Source of the DNA: Candidatus Amunia macphersoniae
GTDB lineage: Bacteria > Chloroflexota > Dormibacteria > Aeolococcales > Aeolococcaceae
Direction: 5' to 3'
DNA length: 64,000 nucleotides
NCBI GenBank assembly: GCA_016464795.1
Contig: JAEKNN010000062.1
Span: 36,265-100,264 of the forward strand
Shown: in pieces, positions 1 through 7,627 of the stretch
How positions within the stretch are numbered: position 1 is the stretch's first letter
Layout of the letters: every line of letters starts with the position of its first letter
Notes under the pieces: model-generated
What the model was told of the DNA's origin: nothing
Databases searched by the model: none
The model's input: the letters and a program-made list of their open reading frames with translations, nothing else
Program-made: the position numbers and the translations under genes

Positions 1-966
1 GTTGATGACCGCGGTGCGCACCGCCTCGCCAAAATCACCAGCCCCGCGGGACTCGCCGCCGCTGTTGATCAGGGGCGACCGGCCGGCGAAGCAGTTGAGC
101 AGCTGATAGCGCGTCAGGTCGATGGGGTTGTCGGTGGTCAGATGGTCGTAGACCGCAGCGTTGGTCTTGCCGAAGTTCAGCGCTGTGTAGCCGCCGTTGT
201 TGGTGGGCAGCTTCTGCTTGATAATGTCCGCCTGGATGGTGACACCGAGATGGTTCGCCTGTCCGGTGAGGTCGGCAGCTGTGTGGTAGTCGACGCCGTC
301 CTTCTTGAAGGCGTCGTTGCGCAGGTAGCACCACAGCACGGTCGCCATGCCCAGCTCGTGCGCCTGCGCAAACGCCTCGGACACCTCATTCAGCTGGCGC
401 ATCGCATCCTCTGAGCCAAAGTAGATGGTGGCCCCCACCGCCACCGCTCCCATCTCCCACGCCTGCTGGACGTCGCCGAACATCACCTGCACGAACCGAT
501 TCGGATAGGTGAGCAGCTCGTTGTGGTTGAGCTTCACGATGAAGGGGATGCGGTGCGCCCAGCGCCGCGCCACGGAGCCGAGAACACCCAAGGTGGAGGC
601 GACCGCGTTGCATCCCCCCTCGACGGCGAGCTCGACGATCCTCTCACCGTCGAAATAGGCGGGATTGGTCGCGAACGAAGCAGCCGCGGAGTGCTCCACG
701 CCCTGGTCGACCGGAAGGATCGACAGGTAGCCTGTGCCGGCGAGCCGGCCATGGTTGAAGAGCGTCTCGAGGCTGCGCAGGACCCGGACGTTGCGATCGC
801 TGAGGGAGACCACTCGATCGACGAACCCGGGGCCGGGAAGTTGGAGCACGTCCTTGGGGACAGTCTGGCAGCGGTGCTGCAGCAGGGCGGTCCCCTCACT
901 ACCCAGCAGGCCCTCGATCCTGTCGAGGGAGGTGGTCGCCGCCGCCGTCGCCGTCACCGTCGCCAT
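1..966 (-). CDS. fbaB: Class I fructose-bisphosphate aldolase (FbaB/DhnA type), 3' end cut by window
   Basis: Cytosolic glycolytic enzyme that cleaves fructose-1,6-bisphosphate to dihydroxyacetone phosphate and glyceraldehyde-3-phosphate through a Schiff base. 322 codons are visible; the frame runs off the window edge. Family marks read on the minus strand: [10 protein letters not shown] near residue 83, [10 protein letters not shown], the ADIIKQKLP segment that should hold the Schiff-base lysine, [24 protein letters not shown] and finally EAVRTAVIN. By comparison with E. coli FbaB about 28 C-terminal residues are missing. The ATG at 966 has a GGGAG ribosome site about 9 bases upstream. It diverges from murA. 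Together with gap, pgk, tpiA and gpmI further on, it covers lower glycolysis. Confidence 0.93.
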   Translation of the reverse strand, partial: MATVTATAAATTSLDRIEGLLGSEGTALLQHRCQTVPKDVLQLPGPGFVDRVVSLSDRNVRVLRSLETLFNHGRLAGTGYLSILPVDQGVEHSAAASFATNPAYFDGERIVELAVEGGCNAVASTLGVLGSVARRWAHRIPFIVKLNHNELLTYPNRFVQVMFGDVQQAWEMGAVAVGATIYFGSEDAMRQLNEVSEAFAQAHELGMATVLWCYLRNDAFKKDGVDYHTAADLTGQANHLGVTIQADIIKQKLPTNNGGYTALNFGKTNAAVYDHLTTDNPIDLTRYQLLNCFAGRSPLINSGGESRGAGDFGEAVRTAVIN

Positions 967-1081
967 GCTCGTGTCTCTCCCGGTCTGGTGGTGATCCTGA
1001 GGTCCAGTGTGGCCGATCGGTGCGCCGATCTGCGCGTCCGCCCGCAGAACCGGACCTCGCTGGGATACGTTTACGGCGCTG

Positions 1082-2389
1082 ATGGACCTCCTACGCATCG
1101 CCGGACCGCATCCGCTCGAGGGCACCGTGTCGATCTCTGGCAGCAAGAACGCGGCTCTGCCGGTGATGGCGGCCGCGCTGCTGACCGATCAGCCGCTCGA
1201 ACTCCACAACGTGCCGGACATCGAGGACATCGAGGCGATGGCGACGATGCTGCGCCACCTCGGCGTGCAGGTCGACCGTCTCGCGCAGTCGTCGTGGCGG
1301 CTGCACGCCGCCCGGCTCGGAACAGTGCAGATCGGGGCTGACCTGACCCGGCGGATGCGGGGGTCCTTCCTGCTCTTCGGCGCCCTGATCGCGCGCAGCG
1401 GGGAGGCGGCCATCGCCCGTCCGGGCGGCGATGACATCGGCATGCGCCGTGTCGAGCAGCACCTCGAGGGTCTCCGGCTCATGGGTGCCAATGTCGACGA
1501 GCTCTCTGACATGTACACGGCCCAGGCTGCGCGCTTGCACGGGGCTCGCATCGACCTCGACATGCCCACCGTCACGGGAACGGAGAATCTCATCATGGCC
1601 GCGGTGCTCGCCGACGGCATCACCGTCATCGCCAACGCGGCGCGTGAACCTCACGTGTTCGATCTGGTCCGCTGCCTGGTGGGGATGGGGGCCCGGATCA
1701 GTGGTGCCGGCACTGAGTTGATAGTCATCGAGGGGCAGCCCAGCCTGCTCCACGGAACCACCCACAGCGTCACCACCGACTACATCGAGGCGGGGACGTA
1801 CATGGTTGCGGCGGCCGCGACGCGCGGCCAGGTGGTCGTCGACAGGATGCGGCCGAGCGATGTGCGCTGGTTGATCAACAAGCTGCGCACCGCCGGCGCC
1901 GACGTCGTGGAGGGTGCAAGCCACGTGCTTGTCAGGGGCGGGCCTCTGCGGGCGGTCGATGTCACCACTTGGCCCCACCCCGGCTTCGCCACCGACCTGC
2001 AACCGCAGTGGGGCGCGCTGATGACCCAGGCGACCGGCACCAGCATCGTCAGCGAGGCGCTGTACGAGAACCGGTTTCGGCACGTGCCGGAGCTGATGCG
2101 GTTCGGGGCCCGGATCAGCGTTGAGGGTCGCAGCGCGATCATCGAAGGCCCGGTGCGGCTGACCCCGACGCGCGCGACCGTGCCGGACATCCGCTCGGGA
2201 GCCGCGCTGGTGATCGCCGCCCTCTGCGCCCATGGCACCACCGAGCTCGATGGTGTCTACCACCTCGATCGCGGTTACGAGGCCCTCGAGGAGAAGCTTC
2301 GTGGCCTCGGCGCCAACGTGGAGAGGGTGACCATCGCCGGCGACGGCGATGCCGCCCAGTTCGACCTCAGCGGCGTCGTCGGCGACTGA
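1082..2389 (+). CDS. murA: UDP-N-acetylglucosamine 1-carboxyvinyltransferase
   Basis: First committed step of peptidoglycan synthesis in the cytosol: transfers enolpyruvate from PEP to UDP-GlcNAc. 435 aa, normal length. The N-terminus has SGSKNAALP with the substrate-binding Lys22 and Asn23, and [14 protein letters not shown] precedes the active-site loop. That loop reads PGGDDIG, so Asp117 takes the place of the usual catalytic Cys (E. coli Cys115), as known in Mycobacterium and Chlamydia, where it gives intrinsic fosfomycin resistance. The ATG at 1082 was chosen because the protein then begins directly with the conserved fold; the frame is open further upstream, but that part is unlike MurA. 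The next gene follows within 5 bases. Confidence 0.95.
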   Translation: MDLLRIAGPHPLEGTVSISGSKNAALPVMAAALLTDQPLELHNVPDIEDIEAMATMLRHLGVQVDRLAQSSWRLHAARLGTVQIGADLTRRMRGSFLLFGALIARSGEAAIARPGGDDIGMRRVEQHLEGLRLMGANVDELSDMYTAQAARLHGARIDLDMPTVTGTENLIMAAVLADGITVIANAAREPHVFDLVRCLVGMGARISGAGTELIVIEGQPSLLHGTTHSVTTDYIEAGTYMVAAAATRGQVVVDRMRPSDVRWLINKLRTAGADVVEGASHVLVRGGPLRAVDVTTWPHPGFATDLQPQWGALMTQATGTSIVSEALYENRFRHVPELMRFGARISVEGRSAIIEGPVRLTPTRATVPDIRSGAALVIAALCAHGTTELDGVYHLDRGYEALEEKLRGLGANVERVTIAGDGDAAQFDLSGVVGD

Positions 2390-2393
2390 ACGA

Positions 2394-3362
2394 GTGCTCG
2401 GCAAGAAGCTCGGGATCGACCTGGGCACAGCCACCCTTCGGGTGGTCACCCGCGGCGAGGGCACGCTCATCACCGAGCCCGCCGTGGTGGCGATGCGCGA
2501 TGGAGAGGCAGCCAACAGCCTGCTGGGGAACGCGGCCTTCGAGGCGAGGGCGCAGGACCGCACCATCGTGCTCCGGCGGCCGCTCGATGGTGGGGACGTC
2601 CGCGACCATGCCGCCCTGGCCGCACTGGTTCAGCAGGCGGTCAATCGCGCTGTTGGCCGGCAGCGCATCTTCAAGCCGGACATCGTGATCGCGGTGCGCG
2701 CGGGGATGGACGGTGACGGCAGACGCAGCGTGCTCGATGCTGGGGCACGAGCTGGTGCACGCACCGTGTACCTCATCGACGCTGCCATCGCGGCGGCGAT
2801 GGGGGCTGGGATCGCGATCACCTCTTCGCGACCTTACCTGGTCGTCGACATCGGGGCCGGAAAGACAGATGTCGCTGTTCTAGCGCTGGAAGGGACTGTC
2901 GCCGGCCGCTCCCTCCGTGGCGGAGGCGACCAGCTGTTCAGGGGTCTGGCGGCGCAGGTTGAGGCAACCCACGCCGTTGTCCTCGACCGCGACGAGCTGC
3001 GCTCCGCGGGGCGTCTCCTGGTGGCGGCAACCCATGAGGAGCGCACGGCCGAGATCGGGGGCGTCCTGCTCTCCTCGCACGAGCTGGCTCCGATGGTCTC
3101 GGACCATCTGCGACCTCTCGACCGCGCTCTCTTGGAGGTGCTCGAGGACACCCCTCCGGCCCTGCGCCGCGACCTGCGCAGCACCGGCCTGCTGCTCACG
3201 GGTGGGGGCGCCCGGCTCGAAGGCCTCGACCGTCATCTGGCGGGGGTGACGGGTTGCTCGGTGCGGGTGGCCGCCGACCCGGAGGGCTGCACCGTCCGGG
3301 GCACAGCTCTGGCCGTCGACAACCTCGACCTGCTGCGACGCAACTTCATGTATTTGCGTTAA
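2394..3362 (+). CDS. mreB: MreB/Mrl-family actin-like rod-shape protein
   Basis: Bacterial actin homologue, expected to form membrane-associated filaments that guide cell-wall synthesis; it fits its position behind murA. 322 aa, slightly short for MreB (about 340). Visible ATPase motifs: phosphate-1 LGIDLGTATLRVV at the N-terminus, phosphate-2 VVDIGAGKTDVAVL near residue 152, and the adenosine motif LLLTGGGARLEGLDRHL near residue 270. The GTG at 2394 puts the GIDLGTA motif where MreB normally has it; an upstream ATG at 2349 would add 15 residues overlapping murA. GAGKT in place of the usual GGGTT is a divergence, so a sub-family with a modified role is possible. Confidence 0.85.
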   Translation: MLGKKLGIDLGTATLRVVTRGEGTLITEPAVVAMRDGEAANSLLGNAAFEARAQDRTIVLRRPLDGGDVRDHAALAALVQQAVNRAVGRQRIFKPDIVIAVRAGMDGDGRRSVLDAGARAGARTVYLIDAAIAAAMGAGIAITSSRPYLVVDIGAGKTDVAVLALEGTVAGRSLRGGGDQLFRGLAAQVEATHAVVLDRDELRSAGRLLVAATHEERTAEIGGVLLSSHELAPMVSDHLRPLDRALLEVLEDTPPALRRDLRSTGLLLTGGGARLEGLDRHLAGVTGCSVRVAADPEGCTVRGTALAVDNLDLLRRNFMYLR

Positions 3363-3600
3363 CAGGGGGCGGGCAGATCCCGCCCCCTCGCTGCGCTCGT
3401 CTTGACAGGGGGCGGGCAGATCCCGCCCCCTCGAATGACCGGAGTGAATCCGACCATTCTCACCCCCACCCTCGGCGCTCCTCGAGCGCCGCTGTCGCTG
3501 CGCGACGGGTCATGGCAGATCCCGCCCCCACGCTCAACCCCCACCCTCGGCGCGCCTCGCGCGCCGGCTCGCTGCGCTCGTCTTGACAGGGGGCGGGTGA
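3363..3600. repeat. Mosaic of GC-rich direct and inverted repeats
   Basis: This gene-free stretch between mreB and the lipoprotein is built from recurring pieces. A 29-base unit occurs identically at 3388-3416 and 3569-3597. The GGGGGCGGG-CAGAT-CCCGCCCCC hairpin occurs whole at 3365-3387 and 3408-3430, with partial copies near 3514-3529 and 3587-3597. ACCCCCACCCTCGGCGC occurs at 3462-3478 and 3537-3553. Palindromic tails such as GGCGCTCCTCGAGCGCC follow. There is no spacer regularity, so it is not a CRISPR array. The 29-base unit holds a TTGACA, which could act as a -35 box, but no matching -10 was found. Confidence 0.8.
3365..3387 (+). terminator. GC hairpin directly after mreB
   Basis: Perfect 9-bp inverted repeat GGGGGCGGG / CCCGCCCCC around a CAGAT loop, starting two bases after the mreB stop. 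There is no T-run, so it may be a repeat unit with terminator activity rather than a classic intrinsic terminator. The same hairpin recurs at 3408-3430. Confidence 0.5.
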
Positions 3601-3680
3601 TCTGCTCGGCGGTTGGTGCCGTACACACCTCAGACAAGGAAGTATGTCCGCCGCCGGTGGATGTCTATAGGAGACGGCTT

Positions 3681-4898
3681 ATGTTCGGAACGCGACGACT
3701 CTCCCTCACGGTGGGAGCCACGGCAGTGATGGCCACGATGGTGGCCGCATGTGGCGGAGACACCTCCTCCAGCTCTTCATCAGGTCCGGCGTCGAGCAGC
3801 GGCAGCCCGGCTGCCTCGACCGCGGCGGCTCCAGCCGCCGCCATCCTCAACCTCACCGGGGCGACCACCAAGGTCGACCTGGACGCGAGCACGGCGATGG
3901 TCCTGCAGCAGAACGGCGTGTCGGTGGCCCCAGTGGCGCCGGCGACAGCCGCCATGGCCAACGGCACAGTTGAGGTCAGCTTTCCGATCACCGCCGGCTA
4001 TGCGGCGATCTACCCGATGACCAGCCTTCCCTTCGTTCGTGGCACGTTCAGCCACAGCGGCGGGATCACCTTCTCAGCCGGGGGCAAGACCCTGACCGCA
4101 ACCGACTTCGTGGTCAATCCCGGCACCTCCACGCTGACCGCCACCGTCGGCGGCAAGGGTGTTCCGCTGCTCGACGTCGATGGCAGCCAGGTCAAGATGA
4201 CCAGCGACTCCTCAGGCGTGCATCTCGACGGCGCCGTCGCCAAGCTGTCGACAGTGGCCGCGAGCGCCCTCAACAGCACCTTCGGCGTGTCGCTGTTCAA
4301 GCAAGGCATTCCTGTCGGCGTGGTCCACATCACCGCGATGGGAACAGCCGATCCGGGCGGCGCAGCATCGGCTCAGGTTGAGCAGCTGTCCGGGCAGAGC
4401 ACGTCGGTCGACATCGATCCCGCCACCGCTGGGGTTCTTCAGAAGAACGGCGTGAGCGTGGCTCCGGTGGCCCCGGCAACCGCATCGATGGCCAATGGTG
4501 GGCTGACCGTCAGCTTCCCGATCACCAACGGTTACGTGGCGGTCTTCCCGCAGTCGAGCCTGCCCTTCCTCCGCGGCTTCATCAGCCACGACGGCGGCCT
4601 GACGTTCACCGCCGGCGGTAAGTCGATCACCGTGACCGACTTCATGGTCAACCCTGGCAACTCCGAGCTTTACGGCACAGTCGGCGGGTCGGGCGCGGTC
4701 GTTCCCCTGCTCGACATCGATGGCAGCAAGGTGGTCATGACCACCGACTCGGCGGGAGCCATCCACCTCGACGGCGCCGTGGCCAAGCTCTCGGCCACCG
4801 CCGCCAGCGCGCTGAACTCCACGTTCGGTGTGACCCTGTTCACCGCAGGCATCCCCCTGGGAGTGGTGCACATCATCGCAACTGCAGTGGCGGCGTAA
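3681..4898 (+). CDS. Secreted lipoprotein with two tandem ~165-residue beta-rich repeats
   Basis: Function unknown. The 405-aa product has a signal peptide with lipobox MVAACGGD (Cys about residue 23), a Ser/Ala linker, then two homologous domains at about residues 55-215 and 230-403. Shared motifs include NGVSVAPVAPAT, VSFPIT, FVRGTFSHSGG / FLRGFISHDGG, TDFxVNPG, VPLLDxDGS, HLDGAVAKLS, ALNSTFGVxLF and GIPxGVVHI. Similar architecture is seen in secreted proteins of actinobacterial and related soil lineages, and is loosely reminiscent of HtaA domains. The start at 3681 has a strong site (AGGAG about 7 bases upstream); the in-frame sequence before it is translated repeat DNA. Followed by a hairpin at 4918-4948. 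Confidence 0.85.
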   Translation: MFGTRRLSLTVGATAVMATMVAACGGDTSSSSSSGPASSSGSPAASTAAAPAAAILNLTGATTKVDLDASTAMVLQQNGVSVAPVAPATAAMANGTVEVSFPITAGYAAIYPMTSLPFVRGTFSHSGGITFSAGGKTLTATDFVVNPGTSTLTATVGGKGVPLLDVDGSQVKMTSDSSGVHLDGAVAKLSTVAASALNSTFGVSLFKQGIPVGVVHITAMGTADPGGAASAQVEQLSGQSTSVDIDPATAGVLQKNGVSVAPVAPATASMANGGLTVSFPITNGYVAVFPQSSLPFLRGFISHDGGLTFTAGGKSITVTDFMVNPGNSELYGTVGGSGAVVPLLDIDGSKVVMTTDSAGAIHLDGAVAKLSATAASALNSTFGVTLFTAGIPLGVVHIIATAVAA

Positions 4899-4917
4899 TC
4901 AACGACGCCTAGAATGG

Positions 4918-4948
4918 CCGGGCGCCCGCTGGCAACGGCGGCGCCCGG
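4918..4948 (+). terminator. Stem-loop after the two-repeat lipoprotein
   Basis: Perfect 9-bp stem CCGGGCGCC / GGCGCCCGG with a 13-base loop, 19 bases past the stop codon. No T-run follows. Confidence 0.5.
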
Positions 4949-4960
4949 TCCATTCCCTTC

Positions 4961-5275
4961 GTGGCCATCTTCGTGGCCATCATCATGGCTCATTGCGAAG
5001 CCCCGTTCGGACGTCCCAGCCGAGGCGTTGTGGGCAATTCACGGCTCACCTCGCTGGCCGGAACAGTTCTCCTGGCGCTGATCACCCTTCAGGTGCTCAG
5101 CGCTCTGTTCTTTTTTACTGCTGACTTACAACGTCAGCCTCCGGTCGGGCCGCTCTACGACGTGGTGTGTCCCGTGCACTTCTTCGTCGGGTTCATGCTG
5201 ATGCCCCTGATCGCCATCAAGCTGGCCAGCACGGGATACCGATTCAGCAGGTACGATCGAACCACCCATTGTCGA
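4961..5275 (+). pseudogene. Remnant of an integral membrane (cytochrome-b-like) protein
   Basis: The frame begins with a hydrophobic helix (RLTSLAGTVLLALITLQVLS), a short loop, then VHFFVGFMLMPLIAIKLAS and TGYRFSRYDR. This pattern, two helices with a His at the head of the second and a TGYRF-type turn, resembles the first third of the membrane domains found beside molybdopterin oxidoreductases or in cytochrome-b561-like proteins, normally near 180-200 aa. After TGYRFSRYDR the sequence loses all hydrophobic character and runs antisense into the stop region of mtnP, so the gene appears 3'-truncated, probably by a rearrangement near 5260. A GTG at 4961 could start it, without a clear ribosome site. 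The identification is an inference. Confidence 0.45.
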
Positions 5276-6124
5276 TCAGTGGTCCAGCGGCACCGCGCGC
5301 AGCTCCGCGCAGGCGCAGCCGCGCTGCCCACCAACCTTCCCCACCAGATCCTCCAACGCGCCCCGCAGTGCTGCGGTGTGGCGCGCAAAGATGGCCATCA
5401 CCTCATCCTGGGTCACCGCTGGATGCTCGGGGCGCTCCTCCACCCCCACGTCGTAGTCGGTCACCAGCGAGACGTTGACGTAGCAGAGCCCGAGCTCGCG
5501 AGCCAGGACCACCTCGGGGACCTGGGTCATGTTGATCACCTCGCCGCCCTCGGCACGGAAGCGCCGGGACTCGGCTCGTGTGGAGAACCTCGGACCGGGC
5601 ACCACGACGACCGTGCCGTGCTCATGGACGGTGAACCCCGCGACGCGACAGGCCTGTGCGGCGAGGGGGCGCAACTCCACGCAGTACGGGTCTGCCATGG
5701 TGGCGTGAGCCACGTCGGGGCCGTCGAAGAAGGTACTGTGATGACCACCGCCGGTGTGGTCGATGAATTGGTCACAGATGACCACATCCCCGGGCGCGAA
5801 GTCGACACGAAGGCTGCCCACCGCTGACGGTGCGATGACTCGCTCCACGCCGATCGAGCCGAGCGCCCAGATGTTGGCGCGGTGGTTGATTCGATGCGGT
5901 GGGATGGTGTGGCCCTGGCCGTGCCGCGGCAGAAAGGCCACGTCGGAGTCTCCAATCCTGCTCAGGGAGATTGAATCGCTGGGGTCGCCAAAGGGGGTCA
6001 CCACCTCTCTCGAGGTGCTCGACCCGGTGAGCCGATACAGGCCGGAACCACCGATGATGCCGATCGAGGCGTGGGTTTCGTCCACCGAGCGGTGATGATA
6101 AGAGGTCATGCTCAGATGATCCAC
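5276..6124 (-). CDS. mtnP: S-methyl-5'-thioadenosine phosphorylase / purine nucleoside phosphorylase family
   Basis: Phosphorolysis of methylthioadenosine (polyamine and methionine-salvage by-product) to adenine and methylthioribose-1-phosphate. 282 aa, the family's normal size. Motifs: GIIGGSGLYRLTG with phosphate-binding Gly/Ser near residue 25, FLPRHGQGHTIPPHRINHRANIWAL, PSAVGSL, DQFIDHT, GTVVVVPGPRFSTRAES and EVINMTQVPEVVLARELGLCY, which is the diagnostic purine-binding loop with N-M-T. The GTG at 6124 is preceded by GGAG 10 bases upstream; an ATG at 6109 would be an alternative. Specificity for MTA over inosine or guanosine cannot be fixed by eye. Confidence 0.88.
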   Translation of the reverse strand: MDHLSMTSYHHRSVDETHASIGIIGGSGLYRLTGSSTSREVVTPFGDPSDSISLSRIGDSDVAFLPRHGQGHTIPPHRINHRANIWALGSIGVERVIAPSAVGSLRVDFAPGDVVICDQFIDHTGGGHHSTFFDGPDVAHATMADPYCVELRPLAAQACRVAGFTVHEHGTVVVVPGPRFSTRAESRRFRAEGGEVINMTQVPEVVLARELGLCYVNVSLVTDYDVGVEERPEHPAVTQDEVMAIFARHTAALRGALEDLVGKVGGQRGCACAELRAVPLDH

Positions 6125-6153
6125 GTGGCAAAGACTCCGCGTACCCTGTGACA

Positions 6154-6279
6154 GTGGACCTGCCGACGTACCCGTCTACCCACGCGGTTGCCGACCCTGG
6201 TCGCCCCCTCGATCGCTGGTTCGCTGAGCAGGGAGCTCCACTGGCCTACGACCTGGCCCGCCACGGCGACGCGCGATGA
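6154..6279 (+). CDS. Possible 41-aa leader peptide / small protein
   Basis: A short frame starting at GTG 6154 (VDLPTYPSTHAV...) and ending in a TGA that overlaps the ATG of the GT2 gene by the ATGA arrangement seen throughout this operon. A TACCCT box at 6142-6147 lies 6 bases before the GTG, matching the leaderless-promoter layout of other genes here. No family recognised; it may be a translational coupler for the glycan operon, or chance. Confidence 0.35.
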   Translation: MDLPTYPSTHAVADPGRPLDRWFAEQGAPLAYDLARHGDAR

Positions 6280-6980
6280 CCTCCGTCGCCTCCGGTCACG
6301 GCGTAACGGTGGTCATCCCGACGCTCAACGAGGTCGGAAGCATTGCCGCGGTGGTCGAGCGGGTCCGGCTCGCGATCGACGCCCAGGTCATCGTCGCTGA
6401 CAACGGCAGCACCGACGGCACCGCCGGTGTCGCCCGGCGCGCCGGCGCGGTGGTCGTTGAGGTCAGCCAACGCGGCTACGGGCACGCCTGCCTGGCCGGC
6501 GTCCAGGCCGCCGCCGGCAGCAAGGTTCTTGTCTTCCTCGATGGTGACGGGAGCATGGCCCCCGAGGACATCCCGCGCCTGGTCGCGCCGATCCTCGGCG
6601 GACGTGCCGACGTGGTCTGCGGCATCCGGCCGATCCAGAGCTCGGGGATGCCCCCACATCAACGGCTTGGCAACCGCGTCATCGGCCTGTTGCTGCGGCG
6701 GCATGGTGTTCGGCTGCCCGAGCTGTGTCCCTTTCGTGCGGTGCGCGCAAGCACCCTCCTCGATCTCGACCTCCACGGTTCGCGCTTCGCCTGGCCGGCG
6801 CAGATGCTGGCCCGCGCCGCAGGACGCGGCGCCCGGATCGAGTCCCTCCCTGTCGAGTACCGGGAGCGCACCGCCGGCCGCAGCAAGGTGGGCGGCTCGC
6901 TGCGCGGCTCGCTGGCGGCTTCGTGGGACATCTCTCGCGTCCTGATCGCCGAGCCGGTCGGCCCGGCGGCGCGGCGATGA
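6276..6980 (+). CDS. Family 2 glycosyltransferase (polyprenyl-phosphate sugar transferase type)
   Basis: Soluble GT-A enzyme of 234 aa, probably moving a nucleotide-activated sugar to a polyprenyl phosphate for envelope glycan assembly. Visible: VTVVIPTLNEVGSIAAVV near the N-terminus, VIVADNGSTDGTAG, RGYGHACLAG, the metal-binding FLDGDGSM (DxD equivalent) near residue 90, PFRAVRAS, and the C-terminal ERTAGRSKVGGS typical of dolichyl-phosphate-glucose/mannose-synthase-like enzymes. There are no C-terminal membrane helices. It overlaps the next gene by ATGA; the downstream DUF2064 transferase, DUF2079 membrane protein and epimerase point to one glycosylation pathway. Sugar and acceptor unknown. 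Confidence 0.85.
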   Translation: MTSVASGHGVTVVIPTLNEVGSIAAVVERVRLAIDAQVIVADNGSTDGTAGVARRAGAVVVEVSQRGYGHACLAGVQAAAGSKVLVFLDGDGSMAPEDIPRLVAPILGGRADVVCGIRPIQSSGMPPHQRLGNRVIGLLLRRHGVRLPELCPFRAVRASTLLDLDLHGSRFAWPAQMLARAAGRGARIESLPVEYRERTAGRSKVGGSLRGSLAASWDISRVLIAEPVGPAARR

Positions 6981-7627
6981 ACCTGCTCTGCGTCCTGGCC
7001 CGTGTGCCTTCGGCCGGGTCCGGCAAGTCACGACTGCGCGCCACCCTTGGCGACGCCACCACCGATCGACTGGCTCGTGCGTTCGTGGAGGACGTGCTCG
7101 ACTGGCCACAGGACGTTGCCGACGGATTGTTGGTGGCCCACGCCGGCCCGGTCTCGCTGCTGCCCCCGGCCGGGTCGCGCGCGATCCTGGTTGCCCAGGT
7201 CGACGGCGACCTCGGCGACCGCATCGCCGCTGCAGTTGACGATGGCTTCGCGCGCGGGGCAACGCGTGTGGTGATCGTGGGCACCGACTGTCCCACCCTG
7301 CCGGCGGCGTTGCTCGCGGCGGCGTTCTCCGGGCTGTCCTACGCCCCCAGCACGGTCATCCCCGCGGCCGACGGAGGCTGGATCGCGCTGGGCGTCGACC
7401 GCCCACTGGGCAGGATCCTTGACGGCGTCACCTGGAGCAGCGCCCGCGCCGGGAAGCAGACCATCGAGGCGCTGCGAGCCGATGGCCGGCGCCCCCTCGT
7501 CCTCCCGCCGTGGTACGACATCGATGAGCCCGCCGATCTGGATCGGGTTGGGGCGGAGACCGCTGCTCTGGCTCGCGCGCCGCGCACCGCGGCAGCGCTG
7601 GCGGAGATGCGCTCCGGAGTCGGGTGA
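6977..7627 (+). CDS. DUF2064 / TIGR04282-family transferase
   Basis: 216-aa protein with a nucleotidyl/glycosyl-transferase fold related to CofC: LLCVLARVPSAGSGKSRLRATLG at the N-terminus (the ARxPxxGxxKxRL signature), VVIVGTDCPTLPAALLAAAF in the middle, and PPWYDIDEPADLDRV at the C-terminus. Family members are commonly paired with a GT2 enzyme in sugar or secondary-metabolite clusters, as here. ATGA overlap upstream and GTGA overlap downstream imply translational coupling. Substrate unknown. Confidence 0.8.
   Translation: MNLLCVLARVPSAGSGKSRLRATLGDATTDRLARAFVEDVLDWPQDVADGLLVAHAGPVSLLPPAGSRAILVAQVDGDLGDRIAAAVDDGFARGATRVVIVGTDCPTLPAALLAAAFSGLSYAPSTVIPAADGGWIALGVDRPLGRILDGVTWSSARAGKQTIEALRADGRRPLVLPPWYDIDEPADLDRVGAETAALARAPRTAAALAEMRSGVG

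Noticed and set aside
523..1341. Plus-strand frame over fbaB and the start of murA
   Set aside because: Antisense to the clear aldolase and out of frame with murA; no family resemblance.
3363..3600. CRISPR array
   Set aside because: Repeats are of several kinds, with irregular distances and no uniform spacers; no cas genes in the window.
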